From the NCBI GenBank assembly GCA_017506865.1, contig JAFCMP010000548.1, positions 186,001 to 250,000 of the forward strand: a stretch of 64,000 nt of DNA, in the 5' to 3' direction. Source of the DNA: Tribonema minus (Eukaryota > Sar > Xanthophyceae > Tribonematales > Tribonemataceae). Shown piece after piece: positions 39,601-47,412 of the stretch. Both the position numbers and the translations under genes were made by a program. Positions within the stretch are counted from its first letter, which is position 1, and each line of letters begins with the position of its first letter. The notes under the pieces are model-generated. The model had not been told where the DNA came from and did not search any database. It saw only the letters and a program-made list of their open reading frames with translations.

Positions 39601-42600
39601 TCAGGGTGAAAGTTTGGGATTCCACGAACGGCCTGACACGATGACAATTCAGAGCCCCGTGTCAAATGCAGGGTGTGTCAGGTCTGAAACATCGACGGCG
39701 AGATTTGGCAGCACGACGCATCTCTCATCAAAGAGCAGAAGTATAAAAATCCTGCCGCTGTAACTGATTGCGAGAAGTGCTGCCGCGGTGCGCGCGCGCA
39801 GGCTGTCGCAAACCTGCTCGGGGACTACGATTCGGAGCCGCCGCCGCAGGTGCCGCCGATGCCGTCGCCGCTGCAGCAGCAGGCGCCTTCCGCGCTGCCG
39901 CCGCAGACGCCGTCCCAACACCAGCAGGCGCCATCACAACCTCAGCAGCAGCAGCAGCAGCATGGCGGTTTGAGCGCGAGCGGCAGGCTGCGCGCGGCGG
40001 ACGGCGCGCCGCCGCCGCCGCTGCCTCCGCGGCGCCCATCTGTAGATAATAATGCGGGCGGCGGCGGCGGTAGCAGCAGCAGTGGCAGCGCCACCAACAC
40101 GCCGCCGCCGCCGCTCCCGCCGCGCGCAACGAGGGGCGCGCGCAGTCCTTTCTGGCGTCGCAGCAGGCCGCGCAACACCAGCAGCAGCAGCAGCAGCAGG
40201 CGGTGGCCGCACTACCGCCGCTGTTCCTGCCGATGCCGGTGCTGCCGATGCCGCCGCCGGTGGTCGCGGCGGCGCCGGGCATGGCGCCGGCCGCGAATGC
40301 GGCGGCGGCGGCGCCTGCCGTAAGCATCGCGGCGATGCGGCAAGCGGCGAAGGACGAGGACAGGCTCATACGTGAGCGCAAGCACCAGCAGCTCCAGGCG
40401 CAGCTGCTGGCGCAGCAGCAGAGGCTGCTGCAGCAACAACAGCAGCAGCAGCAGGCGGCAGCGGCGACAGCGGCGGCGGCCGCGCAGCAACAGGCGGCGG
40501 TCGCCGCTGCCGCGGCCGCGGCGCAGCAGTCGCCGACAGTCGCGCTGCTGCAGCAGGCGGCAGCAGCAGCGGCGGCGGGGCAGGCGTTGAGAGCGCAGCC
40601 TGTGCCCTTGGCTCTCCCGGTGCAATCACCGCAGGTGCGCACATACTTCAAATCGCAGCCGTAGTAGAGCGTGAGCATCACGTGCGCGCATGCTGTAGCC
40701 ATGTTGAACACAAATACTGGCAGTTGAAGATGCGAAATGAGGCTGTTGTGCTGCACTGTGCAGGGCTGGCATGCACAGCACTGCTACGTCAAGCAACCGC
40801 TGCGTGCGCCTGTGCGACCATCACGCATGCCCCCTGAAACCATCACAGGCGGGCATAAGCTCACAACTGGGCAACTTTGCTGGCCCTGTCAGTCACTGCC
40901 TCAATCACCTTTGCGTTGCTTTAGCATGGGTCATTCAGAAGCCGCCCCTCCGCCTTGCACCGCTGGACGCTCGGGGATCCGATGCTTGCGCCGCCACTCA
41001 ATGCCGCCGCCGCCGCCGCTGCAGCCTCAACGTCACTGCACGCAAACTCCGCTGGCCACTTTTGGCAGTCAACAATGACTCAACGCGTATGCAGCTCGAG
41101 CGGTAAACCCCCTAGCGCCCCCCCCCTCCCTCCCCTCCCTCATAGGCGCGAACGCCGCAACTGACGCCGCAGGGCGCCGCCGCAGCGGCGGGCGGCGGCG
41201 GCGCGACGCCAAAGCCGCCGCTCGCCGCGCCGCCGCCGCCGCAGCAGGCGTGGCCGCAGCAGCAGCGCTACGCGCAGGCCAAGTTTGAGTTCACGGCGAA
41301 GAGCCCCGAGCAGCTGTCGTTCAAGGCGGGCGAGTTCATCCGCCTGCGGCGCGACACGATCAACAGCAAGGGGTGGGGGCTGGGCGAGATCCGCGGGAAG
41401 ATGGGCTGGTTCCCGGGGGACTTTGTGCGTATTATACCCCCGGGGCAGGTCCCGCCAGGTGCGCGCGCACGACTCGTCGAAGCGCGAGTCGATCTCGTCC
41501 ACGCACCACAGCCTCGAACTGAAACTGCGCAGGCTTTCCAAGGGTGCAAAGCCGCTCGCAAAGCACGAGCGGGTCTAAGCTGAACCGTTGAGCTCGTAAA
41601 AATAGTTGTTTGATTCCGGCGCTCGTGCAAAAACCCATCAAGTGTGGGCGTGACGCGTTGTGCCAATCGTGTAGGAGTTCTGGCTGCACGGGCCGTGCTC
41701 ACATGGCGGCAGCTGCAGCGGCTGCGTGTACAGCTGGCCCTGTCCGCCCCGCGCCGTAGCCACAGCGGTGACTCGCTTTGATGGGTCGAGCTGGGCGAAA
41801 AACTGCTGCTTTGTCGATGCGTGTGTTGGCGTGGTTGCGACCAGTGGGTGGAGGGCAAATGCCGGTGTTGCGCCGCAGCGCGCGGCAGTGCGTCGTCGCC
41901 GTAGACAATCGCAGCTGGGTGCTCCGGACAAGGCGCGGTGCCTTCGTTCTTGAGAAATTTTTAATCTGGGACCTCACCTTTGTTCTTTTGATGCTAAACC
42001 CCATGCTCAGCGCGGGCAAACCAACGAGTTGCTCTTTCAATGTTTGGTGATGAAAGCGCCACGCTGCGCACTGATGATAATTTTCAGAAAGCGACACGCT
42101 GCTCACGGTGTGCTGCCGGCGCTTACAAGTGCTGAGACGGCCGGCATTCAAAGTGTCTTCGCAGGATCGTCTATAGAGCTGGCTGTCTGTGGTGAGCGTA
42201 GAATTGCTGGCTCCTGAGGGTGATTCTCGTGCAGCGTTCATGCACCCTTGTGAGCGTGTTCATGTCAAAGAATTGTTGCTAGTGTTGTGTTGGTCAGGAC
42301 GTACGTCTGCTGTCAGTCCCGTCGATCGTCTGCACGCGCACGTTCACAAGCCCACATCCCCTGTGTCAGGTCCCTCCGCGTCCGCAGACGCGAGTACCGC
42401 TGCCAACGTGAACCGCAGCTGAACCGCACCTGTACCTTCCCTGAACTGCACTTGCTCTGCGCGTACCACCGCCGCCCTGAACCGCAGCTGAACCGCACAT
42501 GTACCATTCCTGAACTGCATCTGCACTGCGCGTGAACCCCCCCACGCCGCAGGCTTGGACGGCACGGCGACGGTCGGCCGCGGCCGCGAGCCGCAGCATC

Positions 42601-45600
42601 AGCACGCCGGCGCAGCGCAGCAGCAGCAGCAGCAGATGCCGCCGGTTGACAATCTCGTCGGCAGCGCTCAGCAGGCGGGCGTGGAGTTCGCGCGCGACGA
42701 GGCGGTGCAGCCTGAGCACCAGTTCGCCATGCAGATGGCGCGCGCGCAGCCGTGGAAGGAGCGGTGAGCGCTGCCGCAGTGGCGCCGGGCGGTGTGCGTA
42801 CGCCCTTCTGAAGTGCATGTTCCGATTGTAATCGACCTCATTCGGATTGATCCAGACGTTGTTCCGTGCGAACCTGTCGCGCCTGGCCGTACGCAGCCGT
42901 GTTCCGTGCTCATAGCAACTACACTTGAATGTCCCATCGGGGGGCTCTGATATATGGCGGCGGTTTAGAAAGTGTGCTCTGACAGCGCTCTTTTTTGTTG
43001 GCTGGTTGTGCCGCACCCGGAGTTCAGCTGGGACCTGCCGACTTGGCTGCGCACTCGCACTCCTGCTTGTTGCTTTGAAGTATCATACCGTTTTGTCAGA
43101 CGCGCGTTCGGCAAGGCAGTGCTCATCACACGTGAGCATCGACCCTGGCGGCAGACCTTCAGAATGAGGATCGGAGCCGTCTTTGCATGGCTATGAATTA
43201 CTAATGTGGAGTGACCGACATCCTGCACTCTGCCGCTGATGCGCTTCTGGTACAGTTTTACGCTACATGACCGCAATGATGCGTCCAGTACAGGCCCACA
43301 CTTCACTCCGCGTTGTTGACCGCCGCTGCCGACGCGCATGCCCCCCCCCCCCCCCCCCGTACTGAGCGCTGCTGTCTCTGACCTTCGCCGCGCTGCGAGG
43401 CATTCGAGACGCACCCTCGCACGTGCACGCCGCGCTCGCGCCGCCATTATTCGTGCATGCCTGCTGCCTCATTGAGCGCTGCCTTCGACCTTCGACCTTG
43501 TGCTGGCACAGCAGGACGTGACAGCGCACTTCTGATGGTGCCATGATGAGACCTGCCTAGAGTCTTCGCCAATTCTTTTCGGAGTGTGTTTTTTGAGGTC
43601 CTTGGTGTCGCTGCTGCCGCCCCCCCCCCCCCCCCCCCCGTCGCAGGCTGACGCCAGGCAAGCGGCCGTGTTGAGCGCTGCCACTGACTGCTTTTGTCGC
43701 ACTGTCACGTGCACTGCTGCGCCCCCCCCCCCCCCCCCCCCCCCGTTCGCAGGCTGACGCCGGGCGGCAAGCAGGCGTACATGGACCTGGTGAGCTTCTT
43801 CAGCGCGTCGGGGCTCATGATGAGCTTTGACGACCTGCAGCTGCGCGCCGTCATCGGCAGCGGCGCGTTCGCCACCGTGTTCCGCGCCATCTACAGGTGC
43901 GTCCGCGCGCTGCTGCTGCCGCCGCCGCCCCTGCTGTTGCTGCTGCTGCACGGCGCTGCGAGGCTCGAGTGCCTCGGGCGGCAGGCAGCGCGAATGCAGT
44001 CACAGCCACTCTCTGCACTATAGTGACACTGCACATGCGGAGAGCAGGCAGTGCGCTTTGCTGACTGACACACACGCACGGCTTCTTCTTGCGGTGCTTT
44101 GCCACAAGCCTGCGCACCCACCCACCATTTTATGAGCACACAAACCCGAAGGGGGGGGGGGGGGGGGGGGATTCAGAAGAGCGTGTGTCGAGGCGGGCGC
44201 ATAATCGTGATGCGTGAGTACAGTGCAGAACTTCAAGTCCAACTTCAAGACAAGAAGTTCGCCGTCAAGAAGCTCATGGGCTGCGCTTTGCCTTCCGCAG
44301 CAGCGCCGCGCCGCAGACGCAATCGGACGCAATGCGCAACGCATACATGTATATTGTTGCCTGACCAGTGCTTACGCGCCCTTCCCTCCTCCGCTTCCGC
44401 CTTTCTGCCTGCGTCGCGGCGACATATATATCGTTGCCTGACCAGTTCTCACGGGCCCTCCCTCCCCCGCTTCCGCCTTTTCCCGTGCGGCGCGGGGCGT
44501 ACGCGGGAGGCGCGACGTCGCCGTGAAGCAGCTCATGGGCGGCGATCTGCACTTCACTCCACAACCTCAAGATTGCAACACCTTCCGCAGCGCCGCTCCG
44601 CAGATGCAGTCGGCCTGCAGCACGCAATACATACATACATGTCATTGCCCGACCAGTTCTCACGCCCCCCCCCCCCCCCCCCCCCTTCATTCCGCCTGCC
44701 GTTCCGCGTCGCGCAGGAAGCGCGACGTCGCCGTGAAGAAGCTCATGGGCGGCGGCGGCGGGCCCATGGAGAAGACACTGCGCGACTTCAAGACGGAGGC
44801 GGCGCTGCTCAGCAGGCTGCGCCACCGCAACATCATCGCGCCGATAGGCGCGACCGCGGACCCCGTGACTATCGTCATGGAGTACTGCAGCCGCGGCAAC
44901 CTCATGATGCTGCTCAACGACACGGCGATCGACCTGCCGTGGCCGCGGCGGCTGCGCATGTGCGTGGACGTCGCCGCGGGCATGCGCTACCTGCACACGC
45001 AGAACCCCGTCATCATCCACCGCGACCTCAAGAGCCTCAACGTCCTCGTGGACGACAACTGGGTCAGCAAGGTGAGGTTGGGGTTGAGGTTAGGGTTCCA
45101 ATCAAGGGTTAGGGTTACCACTAGGTTAGGGTTAGGGTTGAGTTTAGGGCTAGGGGCAACGTCCGCGACAACAACTGGGTCAGCAAGGTGAAGATGGGGG
45201 CTAGGGTTAGACTAGAGTTGGGATTAGGGTTAGGGTTGATGTCCTCATGGACGACAACCGGGTCAGCAAGGCGAGGCTGGGGTTAGGGTTGAGATTAGGG
45301 TTAGCGTTAGGGTTACTGTCACGGTTGGGGGGTAGCATCAACGTCCTCGTTGACGACAACTGGGTCAGCAAGGTGAGGTTGGGGGCCGGGGTTAGGGTTA
45401 GGATTACGGCTAGCGTTAGGGTTACTGTCACGGTTGGGGGGTAGCATCAACGTCCTCGTTGACGACAAGTGGGTCAGCAAGGTGAGGGTAGGGTTGGGGC
45501 TGGGGTCAGGGTTAGGGTTAGGGGTATTGACAACGTCCACATCGATGACAAGTGGGTCAAGGTGAGGCCGCGCTCGTGCGCGCGCGCGGGAGCGGTGAGA

Positions 45601-47321
45601 GAGGTGGTGCGAGTTTGTTGGTGCACGGTTCGGGTTAGAGTCAGTGTCATGGGTAGGTATAGGTATGCAGCGACAGCGCGCTGTACGCGTGCATCGGGCC
45701 TGCCTGATACGGCGAGGGTTGAGTGCATGGGTTGGTTGCGCTGTTCCACGGGCAATTTGCCTCAGCTTGCGAGCAGGGTCAGTGATGCCGCGTATCCCTC
45801 TGGTGAGGCACGCCCTGAACCAGTTGCTTGAGCACTAGAACGCATCCGTGAGAAGGGTCCGCAAGCGGCAAATACTGGGTCGCGTGGAATTTGAATATTG
45901 AACAACAGCACGTATATCCGTATATCCCTGACGGCCGTGCCCCCCCCCCCCCCCTGCCGCTGCGCGCGCATTCGCCATGCAGGTTACCGACTTCGGCCTG
46001 AGCCGTTTCAAGGCGACTTCCGAGTCAGAGAAGATGACGGGCCAGGCCGGCACCTACCACTGGATGAGCCGTGAGTATCCTGCCTACTTTGCACGCATAT
46101 CGAAGTATGGGCATCGCGCTGCACTGGGACCCGTGGTGCCTCACTCTAGGCCGCGCCCATCGCATGTGCATGAAGTCCCCGAAAACGTGGCATTGCGTTG
46201 TTTCGCGCATATCTGAGATGTCTTGTGTACTGCACATGCCTCAAGCGTGCCTCGCGCACCGCGCCTGCAGTTGAGCATACATCATACATACATAGCCATG
46301 CGCGTGCACAGCTGAACGCCGACTGCTGTTGCTGTCGACGATGCGACGGGGAGCCAGCATCACAGCACAAAAATAATTCAAATGCGCCTAGCAAATGCGA
46401 CGCTTTGCGTGCATCTGGGCTGTGTGTCCGTTTGCACAACGCCTGAAGCGTTTCTCTCGCCGCTGCCGCACCGTCCCCCCGTACGCACGTGCAGCCGAAG
46501 TTATCAACTCTCAGCACTACACAGAGAAGGCAGATGTGTTCAGCTTTGGCATCATCATGTGGGAGGTAAGGCAGCATTGTGGTGGCCGGTCGTCTGAGTC
46601 GGAGTCGGAGTCAGACCACCAGCAGCTACAGCGCTCCCACTCTGCCAGCCATGCGTCGCACACGTTTATGCATGCATACATGGTGTGCCAGCGCATCGGC
46701 GTGCTCTTAGAGATGAGCTGCTTTTCCGTTGCATCACTCTGCACTCTTGACTTGATGCACTGCGTCATTCGTGCGGGAGCGCTTTGTAGTATATGGCAAC
46801 TCCCTGAGCTGCTGCCACCTTTGTGGTGCATGCGCGGCCGTGAAACCTCACGGCTACAGGCCCCTTTCAAAGGGTTTATCTTGCGCATGAACAGCAGTCA
46901 CGGCCAATGGCTGGTGCAGAAACACTATCACTCCCCTGACAACAAGCAACGGCATCAGGTTCTAGCAGCGTTGCTCAAAGCAATACCACCAGTTCAGCGC
47001 CAGCTCAACGTGTACAGACCCACAACAGCCTTTAGGTCTCGCTGCAACATCACCTCTCTGACTGAACGCGATCACCCACCCCTCAACTCCCTCCCCTTCC
47101 CCCCCCCTGCCCCCCAGGTGTACACGCGCAGCATCCCGTACGACGGCATGCAGCCCGTGCAGGTCGTCGCGGCGGTGCTCGGGCGCCGCGAGCGCCCGCG
47201 CATCCCCGCCACCTGCCCCCCCATCCTCGCCGCGCTGATCCAGCAGTGCTGGTCGCACGACCCCGCGGTGCGCCCCGCATTCGACGAGATACACGCGCGC
47301 CTCGAGGCCATGCCGTCATGA
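30650..47321 (+). CDS. NAK/AAK-type kinase, ANTH, SH3 and RAF-like kinase in one predicted protein
   Basis: I infer 17 exons: 30650-30700, 32252-32488, 32979-33151, 33650-34492, 34900-35133, 35970-36255, 36861-37544, 38071-38286, 38997-39203, 39802-40634, 41146-41458, 42553-42763, 43753-43896, 44717-45071, 45983-46070, 46495-46565 and 47118-47321, about 1,715 residues. Every junction keeps phase; the intron after exon 9 uses a GC donor. One apparent frameshift lies in exon 10 near 40,100. Order: MGNSLPSS myristoylation-type start, NAK kinase, Ala-rich spacer, ANTH, Pro/Gln-rich region, SH3, TKL kinase. NAK kinases phosphorylate clathrin adaptors and ANTH binds PI(4,5)P2, so a role at the endocytic membrane is inferred. 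The main doubt is whether exons 1-12 and 13-17 are one gene. Exon 12 has a stop codon just past its donor, so a shorter NAK-ANTH-SH3 product ending at 42,767 is possible. Confidence 0.7.
31878..32137 (+). repeat. Two upstream copies of the 5' part of kinase exon 2
   Basis: Copy 1 (31,878-31,953) follows gcgcgcctcag and copy 2 (32,068-32,137) follows gcgcgccgcag. Both begin like the real exon at 32,252 (atcaagtgccagatcgcgga) and extend to about gagctgggcaa. Both copies carry indels that break the frame (ggccacgtgcaactacggc), and each is followed by a gctgctgcca word. They are likely unused duplicate acceptors. Confidence 0.8.
32551..32600 (+). repeat. Downstream copy of the 3' edge of kinase exon 2 with its donor
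   Basis: gtcgaggcgttcgactgcgg to actcggag|gtacga repeats the exon end (gtggaggcgttcgactgcgg to actcagag|gtatgt at 32,488) about 110 bp into the intron. Confidence 0.8.
34670..34818 (+). repeat. Tandem duplicate of the acceptor region and 5' part of kinase exon 5
   Basis: The segment with ctcatgtatgcatgtatac, a gcccgcag acceptor and ccgtaccgcgccggcgccg repeats, about 160 bp upstream, the true acceptor and exon start at 34,900. The copy reads APLVVTHQPWMNCI against APLVVTGQPWMEWI and meets a stop (tga) just after KPEY. It is a decayed exon or a possible poison exon. Confidence 0.8.
34900..37544 (+). other. Domain: ANTH (AP180/CALM-like) lipid-binding domain (exons 5-7)
   Basis: Exon 5 contains KATSRAPCGPKPKY (about residues 477-490). 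This fits the ANTH phosphoinositide-binding pattern K-A-T-x6-P-K-x-K-H/Y and continues with VRKIVLALW. Exon 6 gives VVAAKALITLLKALQQG, matching the ANTH helix that reads like WxVxxKxLIxxHxLxxxG. Exon 7 gives FNQHHPEYGALF and a long helical segment (VVRRLLSLQACVLGVLRQAF) at the place of the second ANTH half. A Gly-rich insert in exon 6 (about 36,100-36,170) and another in exon 7 lengthen loops. ANTH proteins recruit clathrin to PI(4,5)P2 membranes. This domain with a NAK kinase in the same chain is unusual. Confidence 0.75.
36312..36395 (+). repeat. Copy of the 3' part of kinase exon 6 with a lost donor
   Basis: An 84-bp stretch starting gagtacggctccgatcacgc repeats exon 6 positions 36,172-36,255 with a 140-bp period and few differences, including the following intron words. 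At the exon end the real copy has aag|gtgggt, whereas this copy has aag|gcaggc, so the GT is gone. Confidence 0.85.
37872..37959 (+). repeat. Upstream copy of the 5' part of kinase exon 8 with its acceptor
   Basis: gcgcgccgcag|gtgctgcagcggtttgcg to gcagcggcagcgctcagg duplicates the first 90 bases of exon 8 (38,071 onward) about 200 bp upstream. A stop (tga) follows at once, so splicing to it would truncate the protein. Confidence 0.82.
38071..40634 (+). other. Linker: acidic then Pro/Gln/Ala-rich region (exons 8-10), with an apparent frameshift
   Basis: Exon 8 encodes an acidic stretch (EDLNDDDSEGDADEM). Exon 9 is Gly/Ser/Gln-rich and ends KHK at a GC donor (aag|gcgagt). Exon 10 starts AVANLLGDYDSEPPPQ and becomes a Pro- and poly-Gln-rich region with possible SH3-binding PPPPLPPR sequences. 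Near 40,100 the frame used by the first part (PPPPLPPRA) must switch by one base to reach the second part (RAQSFLASQQ to PVQSPQ), which joins in phase to exon 11. A base error or indel in the GC repeat, or a tiny undetected intron, would explain it. Confidence 0.6.
41146..41458 (+). other. Domain: SH3 (exon 11)
   Basis: After an Ala/Pro/Gln-rich lead the exon reads YAQAKFEFTAKSPEQLSF, KAGEFIRL, then GWGLGEIRGKMGWFPGDFV. This covers the SH3 hallmarks in order: ALYDF-like start, LSF with the KGD-like turn, the W of the ligand groove, G-x-x-G-x-F-P and the final Y/F-V. The second groove Trp of many SH3 domains (WW) is a single W here. The exon ends in phase 1 at ccgccag|gtgcgc and joins exon 12 (GLDGTATVG). 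SH3 domains bind Pro-rich peptides, and exon 10 of the same protein offers candidates. Confidence 0.85.
43343..43752 (+). repeat. Repeated C-homopolymer units before kinase exon 13
   Basis: There are three C tracts of about 17-20 bases or more (near 43,340-43,357, 43,620-43,639 and 43,722-43,744). The second is followed by gtcgcag|gctgacgccaggcaa, a short copy of the true gttcgcag|gctgacgccgggcgg at 43,753. Words like ttgagcgctgcc follow each unit. Confidence 0.75.
44252..44552 (+). repeat. Two upstream copies of the 5' edge of kinase exon 14
   Basis: aagttcgccgtcaagaagct near 44,258 and gcgacgtcgccgtgaagcag near 44,513 both resemble the real exon start (gcgacgtcgccgtgaagaag near 44,722). 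Between them the phrase ttgcctgaccagt with pyrimidine-rich text recurs near 44,355 and 44,435, and a ttgcccgaccagt variant near 44,645 before the real acceptor. The whole intron is therefore a three-fold tandem series. Confidence 0.75.
45072..45565 (+). repeat. Five copies of the 3' edge of kinase exon 14 plus donor, alternating with TTAGGG-like DNA
   Basis: The exon end gacgacaactgggtcagcaag|gtgagg (45,071) is repeated in the intron with ends near 45,187 (gtgaag), 45,270 (gcgagg), 45,371 (gtgagg), 45,482 (gtgagg) and 45,561 (gtgagg). Between the copies lie 40-70 bp of gggttaggg-type sequence. Two copies also retain cgtcctcgttgacgacaa. Each copy carries a usable-looking splice donor. Confidence 0.88.
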
Positions 47322-47324
47322 CGC

Positions 47325-47412
47325 GCTGCTGCTGCCGCCGCCGCTGCCGCCACTGTCGCCGCCGCTGCCGCCACTGTCGCCGCCACTGCCGCCACCGCCG
47401 CTGCTGCTGCTG
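47325..47412 (+). repeat. Short GCC/ACTGTC minisatellite just after the kinase stop codon
   Basis: Units of ctgccgccactgtcgccgc repeat three to four times directly downstream of the stop, so they probably lie in the 3' untranslated region. Confidence 0.7.

Larger units (their letters stand above)
43753..47321 (+). other. Domain: RAF-like TKL kinase (exons 13-17)
   Basis: Exon 13 gives FDDLQLRAVIGSGAFATVFRA (glycine loop). Exon 14 gives DVAVKKLM with the catalytic Lys, LRHRNIIAPIGA, MEYCSRGNL and HRDLKSLNVLVDDNW. Exon 15 gives VTDFGLSRF and GTYHWMS, exon 16 PEVI with ADVFSFGIIMWE, and exon 17 the C-lobe end with QQCWSHDPAVRP and the stop at 47,319-47,321. HRDLKSxNxLV, TDFGLSR, the G-T-x-x-WM-(A/S)-PE activation segment and FSFGIIMWE are standard marks of the TKL group (CTR1/RAF-like MAP3K). 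All catalytic residues are present. Exon 13 opens directly after an acceptor, so coding sequence upstream is required; exon 12 fits in phase. Confidence 0.88.

Noticed and set aside
39728-40756. 342-codon Cys/Ala-rich open frame on minus
   Set aside because: It is antisense to the poly-Gln/Pro exon 10 of the kinase gene. CAG/CTG-type repeats are open on both strands, and the Cys runs are an artefact of that.
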